From NCBI GenBank assembly GCA_041485125.1, contig JBGPIT010000341.1:1-5536 (forward strand): DNA of 5,536 nucleotides. The letters are read 5' to 3'. A model generated the notes under the pieces. The model saw only the letters and a program-made list of their open reading frames with translations. It made no database searches and was not told the DNA's origin. This document shows positions 1 through 5,422 of the stretch, piece by piece. Both the position numbers and the translations under genes were made by a program. The DNA is from JBGPIT01 sp041485125. GTDB lineage: Bacteria; Desulfobacterota; Binatia; UTPRO1. Every line of letters starts with the position of its first letter. The first letter of the stretch is position 1.

Positions 1-2
1 CC

Positions 3-218
3 CGCGCACGCCGGCTGGTGGCGGCACAGGGAATCGCGTCGGAGGAGGCTGCCGCCGCCATCGCGACGTCCGATCGCAACCGGCGAGACTACTTCCGTCG
101 GTTCTACGACATCGCTCAAGAGCAGCCGACGCATTACGACCTCGTGGTCAACACGGATGTGCTCACGCCCGAGCAGGCGGCGGACGTGATCGTGTGCGCC
201 GCACAGCGCCGGCCCTGA
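3..218 (+). CDS. Cytidylate kinase-like protein, C-terminal fragment (5' end outside window)
   Basis: The frame is open to the left edge (first full codon at base 3) and ends at TGA 216-218, so only the last 71 residues are seen. A GTG at 18 lies inside the frame and need not be the start. The visible part reads as the C-terminal lid and last helices of a P-loop nucleoside monophosphate kinase of the cytidylate kinase-like family. There is an arginine-rich helix (SDRNRRDYFRRFYDI), then a THYDLVVNTDVLTPEQAADVI segment, which matches the usual 'hYDLvlNtd.l..e.aa..i' ending of that family. The Walker A motif lies outside the window. The family transfers phosphate from ATP to a small substrate in the cytoplasm, but many members are not true CMP kinases, so the substrate is left open. 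The following gene is convergent and 377 bp away. The family assignment is fairly good; the function is inferred. Confidence 0.7.
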   Translation, partial: RARRLVAAQGIASEEAAAAIATSDRNRRDYFRRFYDIAQEQPTHYDLVVNTDVLTPEQAADVIVCAAQRRP

Positions 219-595
219 GGCGTAATCGCGGAATGCGCTTTCGTGCTCGCCGCTCCGCGCAGCCCTGCAATGCTCTTACGCCGGTCTTTGACCTCGTCGA
301 TGCGCTTCGCCGAGCGGAATCGTAGTCAGCTCGCTTGCTATTGCATGACCTAGCAACCTGACGCCTCGACCTCTCATACTGAGAAGACAGTGCCTGTCTG
401 AGTTCGAGCGGGTTGCTGCGCCTACGACGTCGCCTTTCAGCGCCCACGCCGACTGACCCTGATCCATCCACATCAGAGCCCCTGGGATTCGCCATGCCGT
501 GGTAGTTTCCGTCCCTTTCCGGCCAGCGTGTCCGTTTCCCCCGATTGTCCTCGACGACCGCGCGGTGAGCGTCACCCGGCGCGGAACAGCCGGGT
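219..595. other. Intergenic region without a recognisable gene
   Basis: This is 377 bp between the end of the kinase-like fragment and the stop codon of the convergent P450 gene. Frames that cross it are arginine/serine-rich with no motif I recognise. No tRNA cloverleaf or clear intrinsic terminator with a T-run is visible. The only structure noted is the short hairpin at 385-399. A decayed gene or element cannot be excluded. Confidence 0.6.
385..399. repeat. Short perfect inverted repeat (6-bp stem, 3-nt loop)
   Basis: AGACAG (385-390) and CTGTCT (394-399) are perfect reverse complements around a TGC loop. It lies between the convergent kinase-like and P450 genes, where a bidirectional terminator could sit. 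The stem is short and neither side has a T-run, so terminator function is only a possibility. Confidence 0.3.
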
Positions 596-1846
596 TCAGC
601 CTGCGGTGACCCAGAGGGTCTGTGGGCCACGGAATGAGATGTTGGGGTGGAAGCTCAGCTCCTGGTCCGCGACGAGCCGGAGGTCTGGAAAGCGCCGCCC
701 CAGCTCCTCGAGCGCGAGCTGAGCCTCGAGCTTCCCGAGCGCCGCGCCCAGGCAGTAGTGGATGCCCTTGCCGAATGCGAGGTGCTTCGGCGCGTTCGGT
801 CGCTCGAGCTCGAACTCGTCCGGATCGTCGAAGACCTCGAGGTCGCGGCCCGCGGCGGCGAGCCAGAGGTAGAGCTTGGCGCCCGCGGGGAGCTCGACGC
901 CGCCGAGCGTGGTCGGCCGGGTCGTGACGCGTCGCCAAACCGGCACCGACGGGTCGTAGCGCAGCACCTCCTCGATCGCGGCGGGGATCAACTTCGGCTG
1001 CGCGACCAGGCGGTCCCAGCGCACCGGATCCTCGAGCAGTCGCCGCACCGCGTTCCCGATCAGGTTGTTCGTCGTCTCGTGTCCGGCGAAGCTCAGCGAG
1101 AACAGGATTGAGGCGATCTCCTCCTGGTTCAGCGCCTCCGGGTTCTCGTGGTGGATCGCGAGCAACGCGCCCGTGAAGTCGTCGCTGGGGTCGTCGACCT
1201 TGCCTGCGACGAGCCGGCGCATGTAGTTGCGGTACGCCGCCATGTTCTCGGCGTGATGGATCTGTTGCTCTGGGGTGGGCCGTCCCCATGCGAGACCGGC
1301 GCGGTGGCCGCACCATTCCTTGAGTATTGGCCAGTCCTCCTGCGGCACGCCCATGAAGCTGAAGATCATCGTCGCGGGGAGCGGGAACGTCAGCGCCGCG
1401 ACGAGGTCGAAGGGCTGGGACGTGTCGATCGCGTCGAGCAACTCAATGACCATCTCGCGGATGCGCGGCTCCATCGCCGCCACGCGCCGCGGCGTGAACG
1501 CGCGCACGGTCGGGTTCCGGAGCCGCCGGTGCTCGGGCTCGTCGAGGCTGACCATCGACGGCTGCGGTTTGTGCCCGCCCTCGAGCAGGATGTTCTGCGC
1601 CTCCGGGACGATTGGGACGAGCGGCAGCTGCGCATTCGCCGCCGAGTACGTCGCGTTGTCGAGGAAGACCTGCTCGATCTCCGCGTAACCGGTGACAACA
1701 TAGTAGTCGAGCACCGGCGCATAGAAGACCGGTCCCTGATCGTGCGGCAGCCGGGCGAACACCGCGTGCGGGTCGGCCTGGTACTCGGGCGAGAGCGGGT
1801 CGAAGTCGTCGTGGACCGGACAGCGCGGAACGCGATCGGTGGTCAT
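596..1846 (-). CDS. Cytochrome P450 (soluble bacterial type)
   Basis: A complete 416-residue haem-thiolate monooxygenase, normal length for bacterial soluble P450s. It would insert one oxygen atom of O2 into an organic substrate in the cytoplasm, using electrons from a ferredoxin and its reductase. All signatures are present. The C-helix region is SLDEPEHRRLR (about 100-110). The I-helix AGHETT is at 254-259 with the acid/alcohol pair E257-T258. The K-helix ExxR is E293/R296, followed by DPDEFELERP (341-350). The haem loop FGKGIHYCLG is at 358-367 with the thiolate ligand C365. There is no N-terminal membrane anchor. The ATG at 1846 follows a purine-rich AGAAAGAGAG stretch that can act as a weak ribosome binding site, and residues from the start fit the usual 'CPvh..fDPlspey..dP' opening. 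No ferredoxin or reductase gene lies beside it, so electrons must come from elsewhere. CYP family and substrate cannot be read from the sequence. Confidence 0.96.
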   Translation of the reverse strand: MTTDRVPRCPVHDDFDPLSPEYQADPHAVFARLPHDQGPVFYAPVLDYYVVTGYAEIEQVFLDNATYSAANAQLPLVPIVPEAQNILLEGGHKPQPSMVSLDEPEHRRLRNPTVRAFTPRRVAAMEPRIREMVIELLDAIDTSQPFDLVAALTFPLPATMIFSFMGVPQEDWPILKEWCGHRAGLAWGRPTPEQQIHHAENMAAYRNYMRRLVAGKVDDPSDDFTGALLAIHHENPEALNQEEIASILFSLSFAGHETTNNLIGNAVRRLLEDPVRWDRLVAQPKLIPAAIEEVLRYDPSVPVWRRVTTRPTTLGGVELPAGAKLYLWLAAAGRDLEVFDDPDEFELERPNAPKHLAFGKGIHYCLGAALGKLEAQLALEELGRRFPDLRLVADQELSFHPNISFRGPQTLWVTAG

Positions 1847-1926
1847 GGGAGTCTCTCTTTCTGTTCATGCGATGGGCTCAAGGTCCGCGTTCAGTCGCTT
1901 CGACGGCCTCAATGCCCAGCGGGTGA

Positions 1927-2088
1927 CAGAGTCCACCATCTTCGCGAAGAGACGATCTCAGCGAGTCGGACGTACAGAGCGCGCTGCTACGCGGACACGT
2001 GAACGCGCAGCTTGTCGATGATCCTCTCTGTCGCTTCCTTCCTTCGGGACTGTTGCGTATTATCACCGTGTATCAACGGGAGGCCTGA
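1927..2088 (+). pseudogene. Probable decayed DUF4258-type toxin, partner of the following antitoxin
   Basis: The frame ending at TGA 2086-2088 is open back to a TGA at 1924-1926 but has no usable start for a full protein. It contains DDLSESDVQSALLRGHV, like the 'rgis..DV..al..g.v' helix of DUF4258 toxins, and ends GLLRIITVYQREA, like their last strand (IITVY). About 15-25 residues usually found between these blocks are missing. A possible N-terminal piece, VHHLREETIS (about 1936-1965), is in another frame, which would need a frameshift. The stop lies one base before the ATG of the YgiT-type antitoxin, and that gene's ribosome binding site is inside these last codons. This is the normal toxin-then-antitoxin layout for such pairs. 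The open frame and residues are seen directly; the family and the decay are inference from short matches. Confidence 0.35.
2078..2083 (+). promoter_or_regulatory. Strong ribosome binding site fixing the antitoxin start
   Basis: GGGAGG lies 6 nt before the ATG at 2090. It selects this start over an in-frame ATG at 2012, which has no such site and would add 26 residues (MSMILSVASFLRDCC...) unlike the family. Confidence 0.75.
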
Positions 2089-2089
2089 G

Positions 2090-2341
2090 ATGCGCAAGAA
2101 GAGAGACGCCTGCGAATATTGCCAAGCCGCTCTCGATCCGGACGAGCGACGGGTCACCGTCTATCGCCATCGAGGCGGGAAGCACTTCATCTTCGAGCAG
2201 GTCCCCGCGCGCGTCTGTCTCCGATGCGGTGAGCGCTACTTCTCAGCTCACGTGGTCCGCGCGATGGACCGGCAGATGCGAGCGCGCCGCAAGCGAACGA
2301 CCGTTGCAGTTCCGGTAATCGCCCTCCGCGCGGCTGTCTGA
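2090..2341 (+). CDS. YgiT-type zinc-finger protein (MqsA-like antitoxin N-domain)
   Basis: An 83-residue protein starting MRKKRDACEYC. Two CxxC knuckles, C8/C11 and C43/C46, should bind one zinc. The residues around the second, VPARVCLRCGERYF, are typical of stand-alone YgiT-type proteins, which correspond to the zinc domain of the antitoxin MqsA without its helix-turn-helix half. These proteins neutralise a small toxin encoded just upstream, often of the DUF4258 type. The basic stretch RRKRT (66-70) and the ending VAVPVIAL are also usual. Start choice rests on the GGGAGG site 6 nt upstream. Here the upstream toxin appears broken (1927-2088), so this would be an orphan antitoxin, or a free regulator. 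With no DNA-binding domain, self-repression by this protein alone is not expected. The domain call is strong; the antitoxin role is inferred from the family. Confidence 0.8.
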   Translation: MRKKRDACEYCQAALDPDERRVTVYRHRGGKHFIFEQVPARVCLRCGERYFSAHVVRAMDRQMRARRKRTTVAVPVIALRAAV

Positions 2342-2480
2342 AACGCCGCAGCGGCCGTTGGCGTCGTCTGCCGTTCTTGCCCTGCTGTCCAAACCCATCA
2401 GATATTCGGCCACAAGGGCGAGTCTCGCTCGACGACGATCGCGCGTAAGCACACGAATTCCGGATAGGGCGAAAGATTTT

Positions 2481-2546
2481 CGGACATTCCGTCTTGATCC
2501 CTGACGAACTCGGACACCCCTCCGAGTTTCCGGGTGGATTCGGACA
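2481..2546. repeat. Three CGGACA motifs at exact 30-bp spacing (possible IS end remnant)
   Basis: CGGACA occurs at 2481-2486, 2511-2516 and 2541-2546. The preceding bases are also alike (ATTTT, GAACT, GGATT), giving a loose unit of roughly 11 bp. Multiple short terminal repeats with a TTCGGACA-like core are known at ends of IS21-family elements, so an insertion-sequence scar is one reading; binding sites for a protein are another. No transposase gene is present. Confidence 0.4.
2507..2528. repeat. Perfect 8-bp inverted repeat, possible terminator
   Basis: AACTCGGA (2507-2514) and TCCGAGTT (2521-2528) are exact reverse complements around a CACCCC loop. On the + strand the stem is followed by only TC rather than a T-run, so it would be at best a weak terminator for the antitoxin gene ending 165 bp upstream. 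Its left arm contains part of the middle CGGACA motif, so it may belong to the repeat cluster instead. Confidence 0.45.
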
Positions 2547-2649
2547 GTGTGTTGCGGGTCAGAAGTAGAGAGCGCCGCCGTAGGCGACGCTCGTTCCGAA
2601 GCGGCTACCGATTCGCGCGTCGAGTATCTATTCTCCAACCCGAGACCCC

Positions 2650-4425
2650 GTGACCACCTCGGACCAGAAGAAGGCGCGACGTCAGCTCGCCGCGATGCTG
2701 AGCGCCGATGCCGTCGGCTACAGCCGGCGCATGGCGGAGGACGATGCGGCGACCGTCGCGACGCTGCGCTCGCACCGGCAGGCCTTCAGCGCCGTGGTCC
2801 GCGAGCACAACGGCCGCGTCGTCGGCACCGCCGGCGACAACGTGCTCGCGGAGTTCGCGAGCGCGGTCGACGCGGTCGCGTGCGCGATCGAGGTGCAAGC
2901 GGAGCTCGAGCGGCGCGAGGCGGACACGCCCGAGGCGCAGCGCCTGCCGTTCCGGATCGGCATTCACTTGGGCGAGCTCCTCGTCGACGACGATGGCGAG
3001 ATCTTCGGCGACGGCATCAACGTCGCCGCCCGTCTCGAGGCGCTCGCCGAGCCGGGCGGCATCTGCGCCTCGCAAGCGGTCGTCGAGCAGGTCCGCGGCA
3101 AGGTCGAGGCGGAGTTCGAGGATCGCGGCGACCAGTATCTGAAGAACATCCCGGCGCCCGTGCGCGCGTACTACGTGCGGCCGATCGCGAGCCAAGGCGA
3201 AGGCGCCGCGGGGAGCCGGATGACGGTCGCGGGATTCGGTGGCCGACCGGCGATCGCGATCCTGCCGTTCGAGAACCGCGGCGGCGATCCCGAGCACGAC
3301 TACCTCGCCGACGGCATCGTCGAGGACCTGATCGCGCGGCTCTCCGCGTTCCGCCTCTTCCCGGTGATCTCGCGCAGCTCGACCTTCACTTACAAGGGCA
3401 AGCGCGCCGACGCCCGTCAGGTCAGCCGCGAGCTCCGCGCCCGCTACGTCGTCGAGGGCAGCGTGCAGCGGACGGGCGGCCGCATCCGGGTGAGCGTCGA
3501 GCTGGTCGACGGCATCCTCGGGCACCAGATCTCGCGCGAGCGCTACGACCGTGAGCTCGGCGACGTCCTCGCGCTGCAAGACGAGATCGTGCTCGCGCTC
3601 GTGGGCTCGATCGAGCCGGCGCTGACGCGCGCCGAGCGGCAGCGCGCCCGCGCGAAGCCCGCGACGCACCTCGATGCCTGGGAGTGCTTCCAGCGCGGCT
3701 CGTGGCTGCTCTTCAACCTGCGCTCGAAGGACGAGATCGAGCAGGCCCTCGGCCTCTTCCGGCGCGCGCGTGAGCTCGACCCGGCGCTCTCGACGGCGAC
3801 GGCGCTCGAAGCCGTCTGTCACGCGGTGTCGCTGCTCTATCAATGGTACGACGAGCAGGAGACCGCGGTCGCCGCCGCGCTCGCCGCCGCCGAGACGAGC
3901 ATCGCCCTCGCGGACGACGACCCCTGGGCGCACACCGCGCTCGGCTACGCCTGCACCTCTTCCGGCGACGTGCCGCGCGCGATCGCGGCCTTCGAGCGGG
4001 CGATCGAGCTGAATCCCAGCCTCACCATGGCGTACCAGGGGCTCGCGGTCGCCTTGTCGGCGGAGCAGCCCGACGAGGCGATCCGCGTCATGGAGAAAGC
4101 GATCCGGCTCTCACCGCGCGATCCGCAGATGCATCTCTTCCTCCATCAACTCGCGGTCGCGCACTTGTCAGCGGGACGCTACGAGGACGCGCTCCGCCAC
4201 GAGCAGGAGAGCCTGCGCCTGCGCGCCGACCAGCCCCACGTCTACCGCATCATCGCCGCCGCGTGCGGCCACCTCGGACGGAACGCCGAGGCGCTCGAGG
4301 CCTTGGAGAAGATGCGCCGGCTCGCGCCGCACTTCTCGGTCGAGAGCTTTCGCCGCGCGAACTCGGCGTCGCTCGTCGAGCGCTGCCTCGAGGGTTGGCG
4401 ACGAGCGGGATGGCAGGAGTCGTAG
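2650..4425 (+). CDS. Class III adenylate/guanylate cyclase with TolB-like and TPR regions
   Basis: A 591-residue signalling protein. Residues about 11-178 form a class III cyclase domain. The first metal aspartate is D20 (LSADAVGYSRRM) and the second is D63 (GTAGDNVLAEF). The transition-state pair is N124/R128 (DGINVAARLEALAEPGG), with FRIGIHLGE before it and YLKNIPAPVRAYYV closing the domain. Residues about 200-325 (AIAILPFENRGGDPEHDYLADG...) match the TolB-like N-domain often joined to such cyclases. From about 340 to 570 there are TPR-type helical repeats, for example GDVPRAIAAFERAIELNPS and QPDEAIRVMEKAIRLSPRD. No membrane segment or signal peptide is seen, so it is probably cytoplasmic. 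It would make cAMP or cGMP, with TPRs binding a partner. The usual substrate-choosing Lys and Asp positions carry G59 and E117, so the substrate is uncertain. GTG at 2650 is the only suitable start; it has a poor ribosome binding site. The next gene is convergent, 17 bp away. Confidence 0.9.
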   Translation: MTTSDQKKARRQLAAMLSADAVGYSRRMAEDDAATVATLRSHRQAFSAVVREHNGRVVGTAGDNVLAEFASAVDAVACAIEVQAELERREADTPEAQRLPFRIGIHLGELLVDDDGEIFGDGINVAARLEALAEPGGICASQAVVEQVRGKVEAEFEDRGDQYLKNIPAPVRAYYVRPIASQGEGAAGSRMTVAGFGGRPAIAILPFENRGGDPEHDYLADGIVEDLIARLSAFRLFPVISRSSTFTYKGKRADARQVSRELRARYVVEGSVQRTGGRIRVSVELVDGILGHQISRERYDRELGDVLALQDEIVLALVGSIEPALTRAERQRARAKPATHLDAWECFQRGSWLLFNLRSKDEIEQALGLFRRARELDPALSTATALEAVCHAVSLLYQWYDEQETAVAAALAAAETSIALADDDPWAHTALGYACTSSGDVPRAIAAFERAIELNPSLTMAYQGLAVALSAEQPDEAIRVMEKAIRLSPRDPQMHLFLHQLAVAHLSAGRYEDALRHEQESLRLRADQPHVYRIIAAACGHLGRNAEALEALEKMRRLAPHFSVESFRRANSASLVERCLEGWRRAGWQES

Positions 4426-4442
4426 AGCGCGCCTGGAGCGTC

Positions 4443-4709
4443 TCACGTCGGATGCGTCATGATGTCGAGAAGCACGTAAGCGTCGCCTTCGACCTGGAAA
4501 TAGAAGCGCCAGTTGTAGGTGACGCGAGCCTGCCAGATATCGCGGGCCTCATCGTACTTCTTCGCGCGGAGTGACGGGTGTCGAAGGTCGCGCAGCAGGT
4601 GCGCGAGCTGCTGGCCAAAGCGCTTTTGGATATCCGGCGGCGCCGCGATGAATGTGCGGCTGAAGCGCTCAGCGAGAACGGCGCGCACGTGCCCGCTTGC
4701 TGAGGGCAC
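4443..4709 (-). CDS. RelE/ParE-family toxin of a type II toxin-antitoxin pair
   Basis: An 88-residue protein of the small RelE/ParE fold, whose members either cut ribosome-bound mRNA or poison gyrase. Visible features are the helical start FSRTFIAAPPDIQKRFGQQL (16-35), then RHPSLRAKK (43-51), and the strand block ARVTYNWRFYF (61-71) followed by YVLLDIMTHPT (78-88), with W67, R68 and H86 at positions where RelE-like toxins carry functional residues. This YNWRFYF...LLDI..H pattern resembles RelE-type mRNA interferases more than gyrase-poisoning ParE, but activity is inferred. The GTG at 4709 overlaps the antitoxin gene by 41 bp and has no ribosome binding site; a GTG at 4688 (residue 8) gives a start closer to family length, with a GCGGG upstream and 20 bp of overlap. 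Either way translation is likely coupled to the antitoxin. It ends 17 bp from the convergent cyclase stop. Confidence 0.85.
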   Translation of the reverse strand: MPSASGHVRAVLAERFSRTFIAAPPDIQKRFGQQLAHLLRDLRHPSLRAKKYDEARDIWQARVTYNWRFYFQVEGDAYVLLDIMTHPT

Positions 4710-4947
4710 GCATGGCTGCGCTTGCTGTCTTGAAGGGTCCGAGCACCCGGCCCGCCTTCACGTCCGCCGCCGCCGCCGCAATCCGCTTTTCGATCTCTAC
4801 CTTGTCCACCACGACCTTTGGCCGCAGAAAGATACCGCCCTTCTCCGGCACCGCCTCGAGAAAATCGCCCACCTTCAAGTCGACGGTCGTTCGGGCCGCC
4901 TGCGGGATCGTGATTTGAAACTTAGGTTTGACGCGTACGAGTGCCAT
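4669..4947 (-). CDS. AbrB/MazE/SpoVT-type antitoxin
   Basis: A 92-residue protein. Residues 1-45 (MALVRVKPKFQITIPQAART, then VGDFLEAVPEKGGIFLRPK) form a swapped-hairpin AbrB/SpoVT DNA-binding domain; the 'K.q.TiP..ar....l..GD.le' pattern is typical. The tail, about 46-92, is helical and contains DVKAGRVLGPFKTASAAMRAL, a form often seen in antitoxins that partner RelE/ParE toxins, and ends in a basic RARARRSR. It should bind and block the downstream overlapping toxin and, as a dimer, repress its own operon. The frame is open upstream to 5118, but the extra residues are unlike the family, and ATG 4947 exactly starts the conserved domain. There is no ribosome binding site; see the promoter at 4954-4983. 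The longer frame would run through that promoter and the divergent dehydrogenase start. Confidence 0.87.
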   Translation of the reverse strand: MALVRVKPKFQITIPQAARTTVDLKVGDFLEAVPEKGGIFLRPKVVVDKVEIEKRIAAAAADVKAGRVLGPFKTASAAMRALSKRARARRSR

Positions 4948-4971
4948 AGTCGTATAGTCGTACTCTAGTAC
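4946..4971 (-). promoter_or_regulatory. Tandem repeat and near-palindrome, candidate operator
   Basis: ATAGTCGT is repeated perfectly in tandem (4946-4953 and 4954-4961), overlapping the antitoxin start codon. It is followed by GTACTCTAGTAC (4960-4971), two GTAC arms around TCTA. AbrB-type antitoxins usually repress their own promoter through such short repeats, so this is the likely binding site; that is inference from position. Confidence 0.5.
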
Positions 4972-4983
4972 ACCTGTGGTCAA
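4954..4983 (-). promoter_or_regulatory. Likely toxin-antitoxin promoter giving a leaderless mRNA
   Basis: Read on the minus strand, TTGACC (4983-4978) is one base from the -35 consensus. After an 18-bp spacer comes GACTAT (4959-4954), a moderate -10 with the key A and T. Only 6 nt separate it from the ATG at 4947, so transcription would begin at about the A of the start codon. This fits the lack of any ribosome binding site. Confidence 0.45.
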
Positions 4984-5065
4984 GTGCGGATGTTTTCTCG
5001 AGCGCCCTGCGGCAAGACCTCGTCGGCGCTTGGCATCGTCCCGGCGCGAGCGGTATGCAACGCCG

Positions 5066-5422
5066 ATGGCGAAGATCGCCGTGATCACCGGCGCGAGCCG
5101 CGGCATCGGCGCCGCCACTGCGCTCTACGATCGCATACGAGAGATCGTGGAGTCGGCTAGCCGCAGTGTGGCGCGCACGGTGAACAGCACCCAGGTGATG
5201 TCGAACTGGTCGATCGGACGTGAGATCGTCGAGGAAGAGCAGAAGGGTGTCGCGCGTGCCGAGTATGGCGAGAGGCGGCTGCGGGTGCTGGCAGAGCAGC
5301 TCCAAGGCGACTACGGAGCCGGTTATTCCCTGGGCAGCCTCAAGCTCATCCGACAGTTCTACCAAGCGTACCCTGAGCTTCTGGGGCACGCTCAAATTGG
5401 CCACGCGGCGCGTGGCCAATAG
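5066..5422 (+). pseudogene. Chimeric frame: SDR N-terminus joined to DUF1016/YhcG N-domain fragment
   Basis: A 118-residue frame made of two unrelated parts. Residues 1-19 (MAKIAVITGASRGIGAAT, then A) are the first strand and glycine-rich NAD(P)-binding turn (TGxxxGIG) of a short-chain dehydrogenase/reductase, which normally runs about 250 residues. From L20 (about base 5123) the sequence becomes LYDRIREIVESASRSVARTV, then VMSNWSIGREIVEEEQKG, YGERRLRVLAEQL and GYSLGSLKLIRQFYQAYPEL, which is the N-terminal domain of DUF1016/YhcG-type proteins. The C-terminal PD-(D/E)XK nuclease half of that family is absent; the frame stops at TAG 5420-5422 inside a perfect inverted repeat. Neither part can do its family's reaction. 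The ATG at 5066 is chosen because it starts the dehydrogenase motif exactly; the longer frame from 4976 has no family support. The join could be a genuine recombination scar or an assembly error. Confidence 0.7.
5396..5420. repeat. Perfect 11-bp inverted repeat with 3-nt loop
   Basis: ATTGGCCACGC (5396-5406) and GCGTGGCCAAT (5410-5420) are exact reverse complements around GGC. This would form a very stable hairpin. It marks the end of the DUF1016 segment and includes the first base of its stop codon. No T-run follows on the + strand, so it is not a standard intrinsic terminator; it may be a recombination or protein-binding site. Confidence 0.6.

Larger units (their letters stand above)
2342..2649. 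other. Non-coding region with IS-like repeats and hairpins
   Basis: 308 bp between the antitoxin and the cyclase gene. It holds a perfect 8-bp inverted repeat (2507-2528), three evenly spaced CGGACA motifs (2481-2546) and a second imperfect hairpin at 2571-2591 (AGCG, one mismatch, CGCC, loop GTA, GGCG, one mismatch, CGCT). I see no recognisable protein in any frame. The cyclase promoter should be here; TATTCT at 2629-2634 could be a -10 box but has no good -35. Confidence 0.55.

Noticed and set aside
381..420. Possible tRNA T-arm (GAGTTCGAGC)
   Set aside because: The bases on either side do not pair as a 5-bp T-stem, and no acceptor, D-arm or anticodon arm can be built around it.
1148..2002. 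Long + strand frame of 284 codons antisense to the P450
   Set aside because: It is rich in Arg, Val and His with no motif, and mirrors the codon bias of the P450 gene, whose motifs are all intact on the other strand.
2035..2063. Promoter with TATTAT at 2058-2063 before the zinc-finger gene
   Set aside because: The -10 match is good, but the -35 position (TTCCTT) is poor, and the site lies in the toxin-like frame, so it was not listed as a feature.
2012..2089. Upstream ATG extension of the zinc-finger gene
   Set aside because: The extra 26 residues do not resemble the family, and the strong GGGAGG site points to 2090.
2481..2570. CRISPR-like array from the 30-bp periodicity
   Set aside because: Only six bases are identical between units, and there is no long repeat or spacer structure and no cas gene.
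2605..3933. 442-codon minus strand frame antisense to the cyclase
   Set aside because: It is an Arg/Ala/Leu/Glu-rich mirror of a strongly supported coding sequence with no recognisable domain.
4976..5065. Upstream start for the chimeric frame at 4976
   Set aside because: It begins inside the -35 region of the divergent toxin-antitoxin promoter, and the extra residues have no family match; the dehydrogenase motif starts at 5066.
4948..5118. N-terminal extension of the antitoxin to 5118
   Set aside because: It would run through the promoter and the opposite dehydrogenase start; the AbrB fold begins exactly at ATG 4947.
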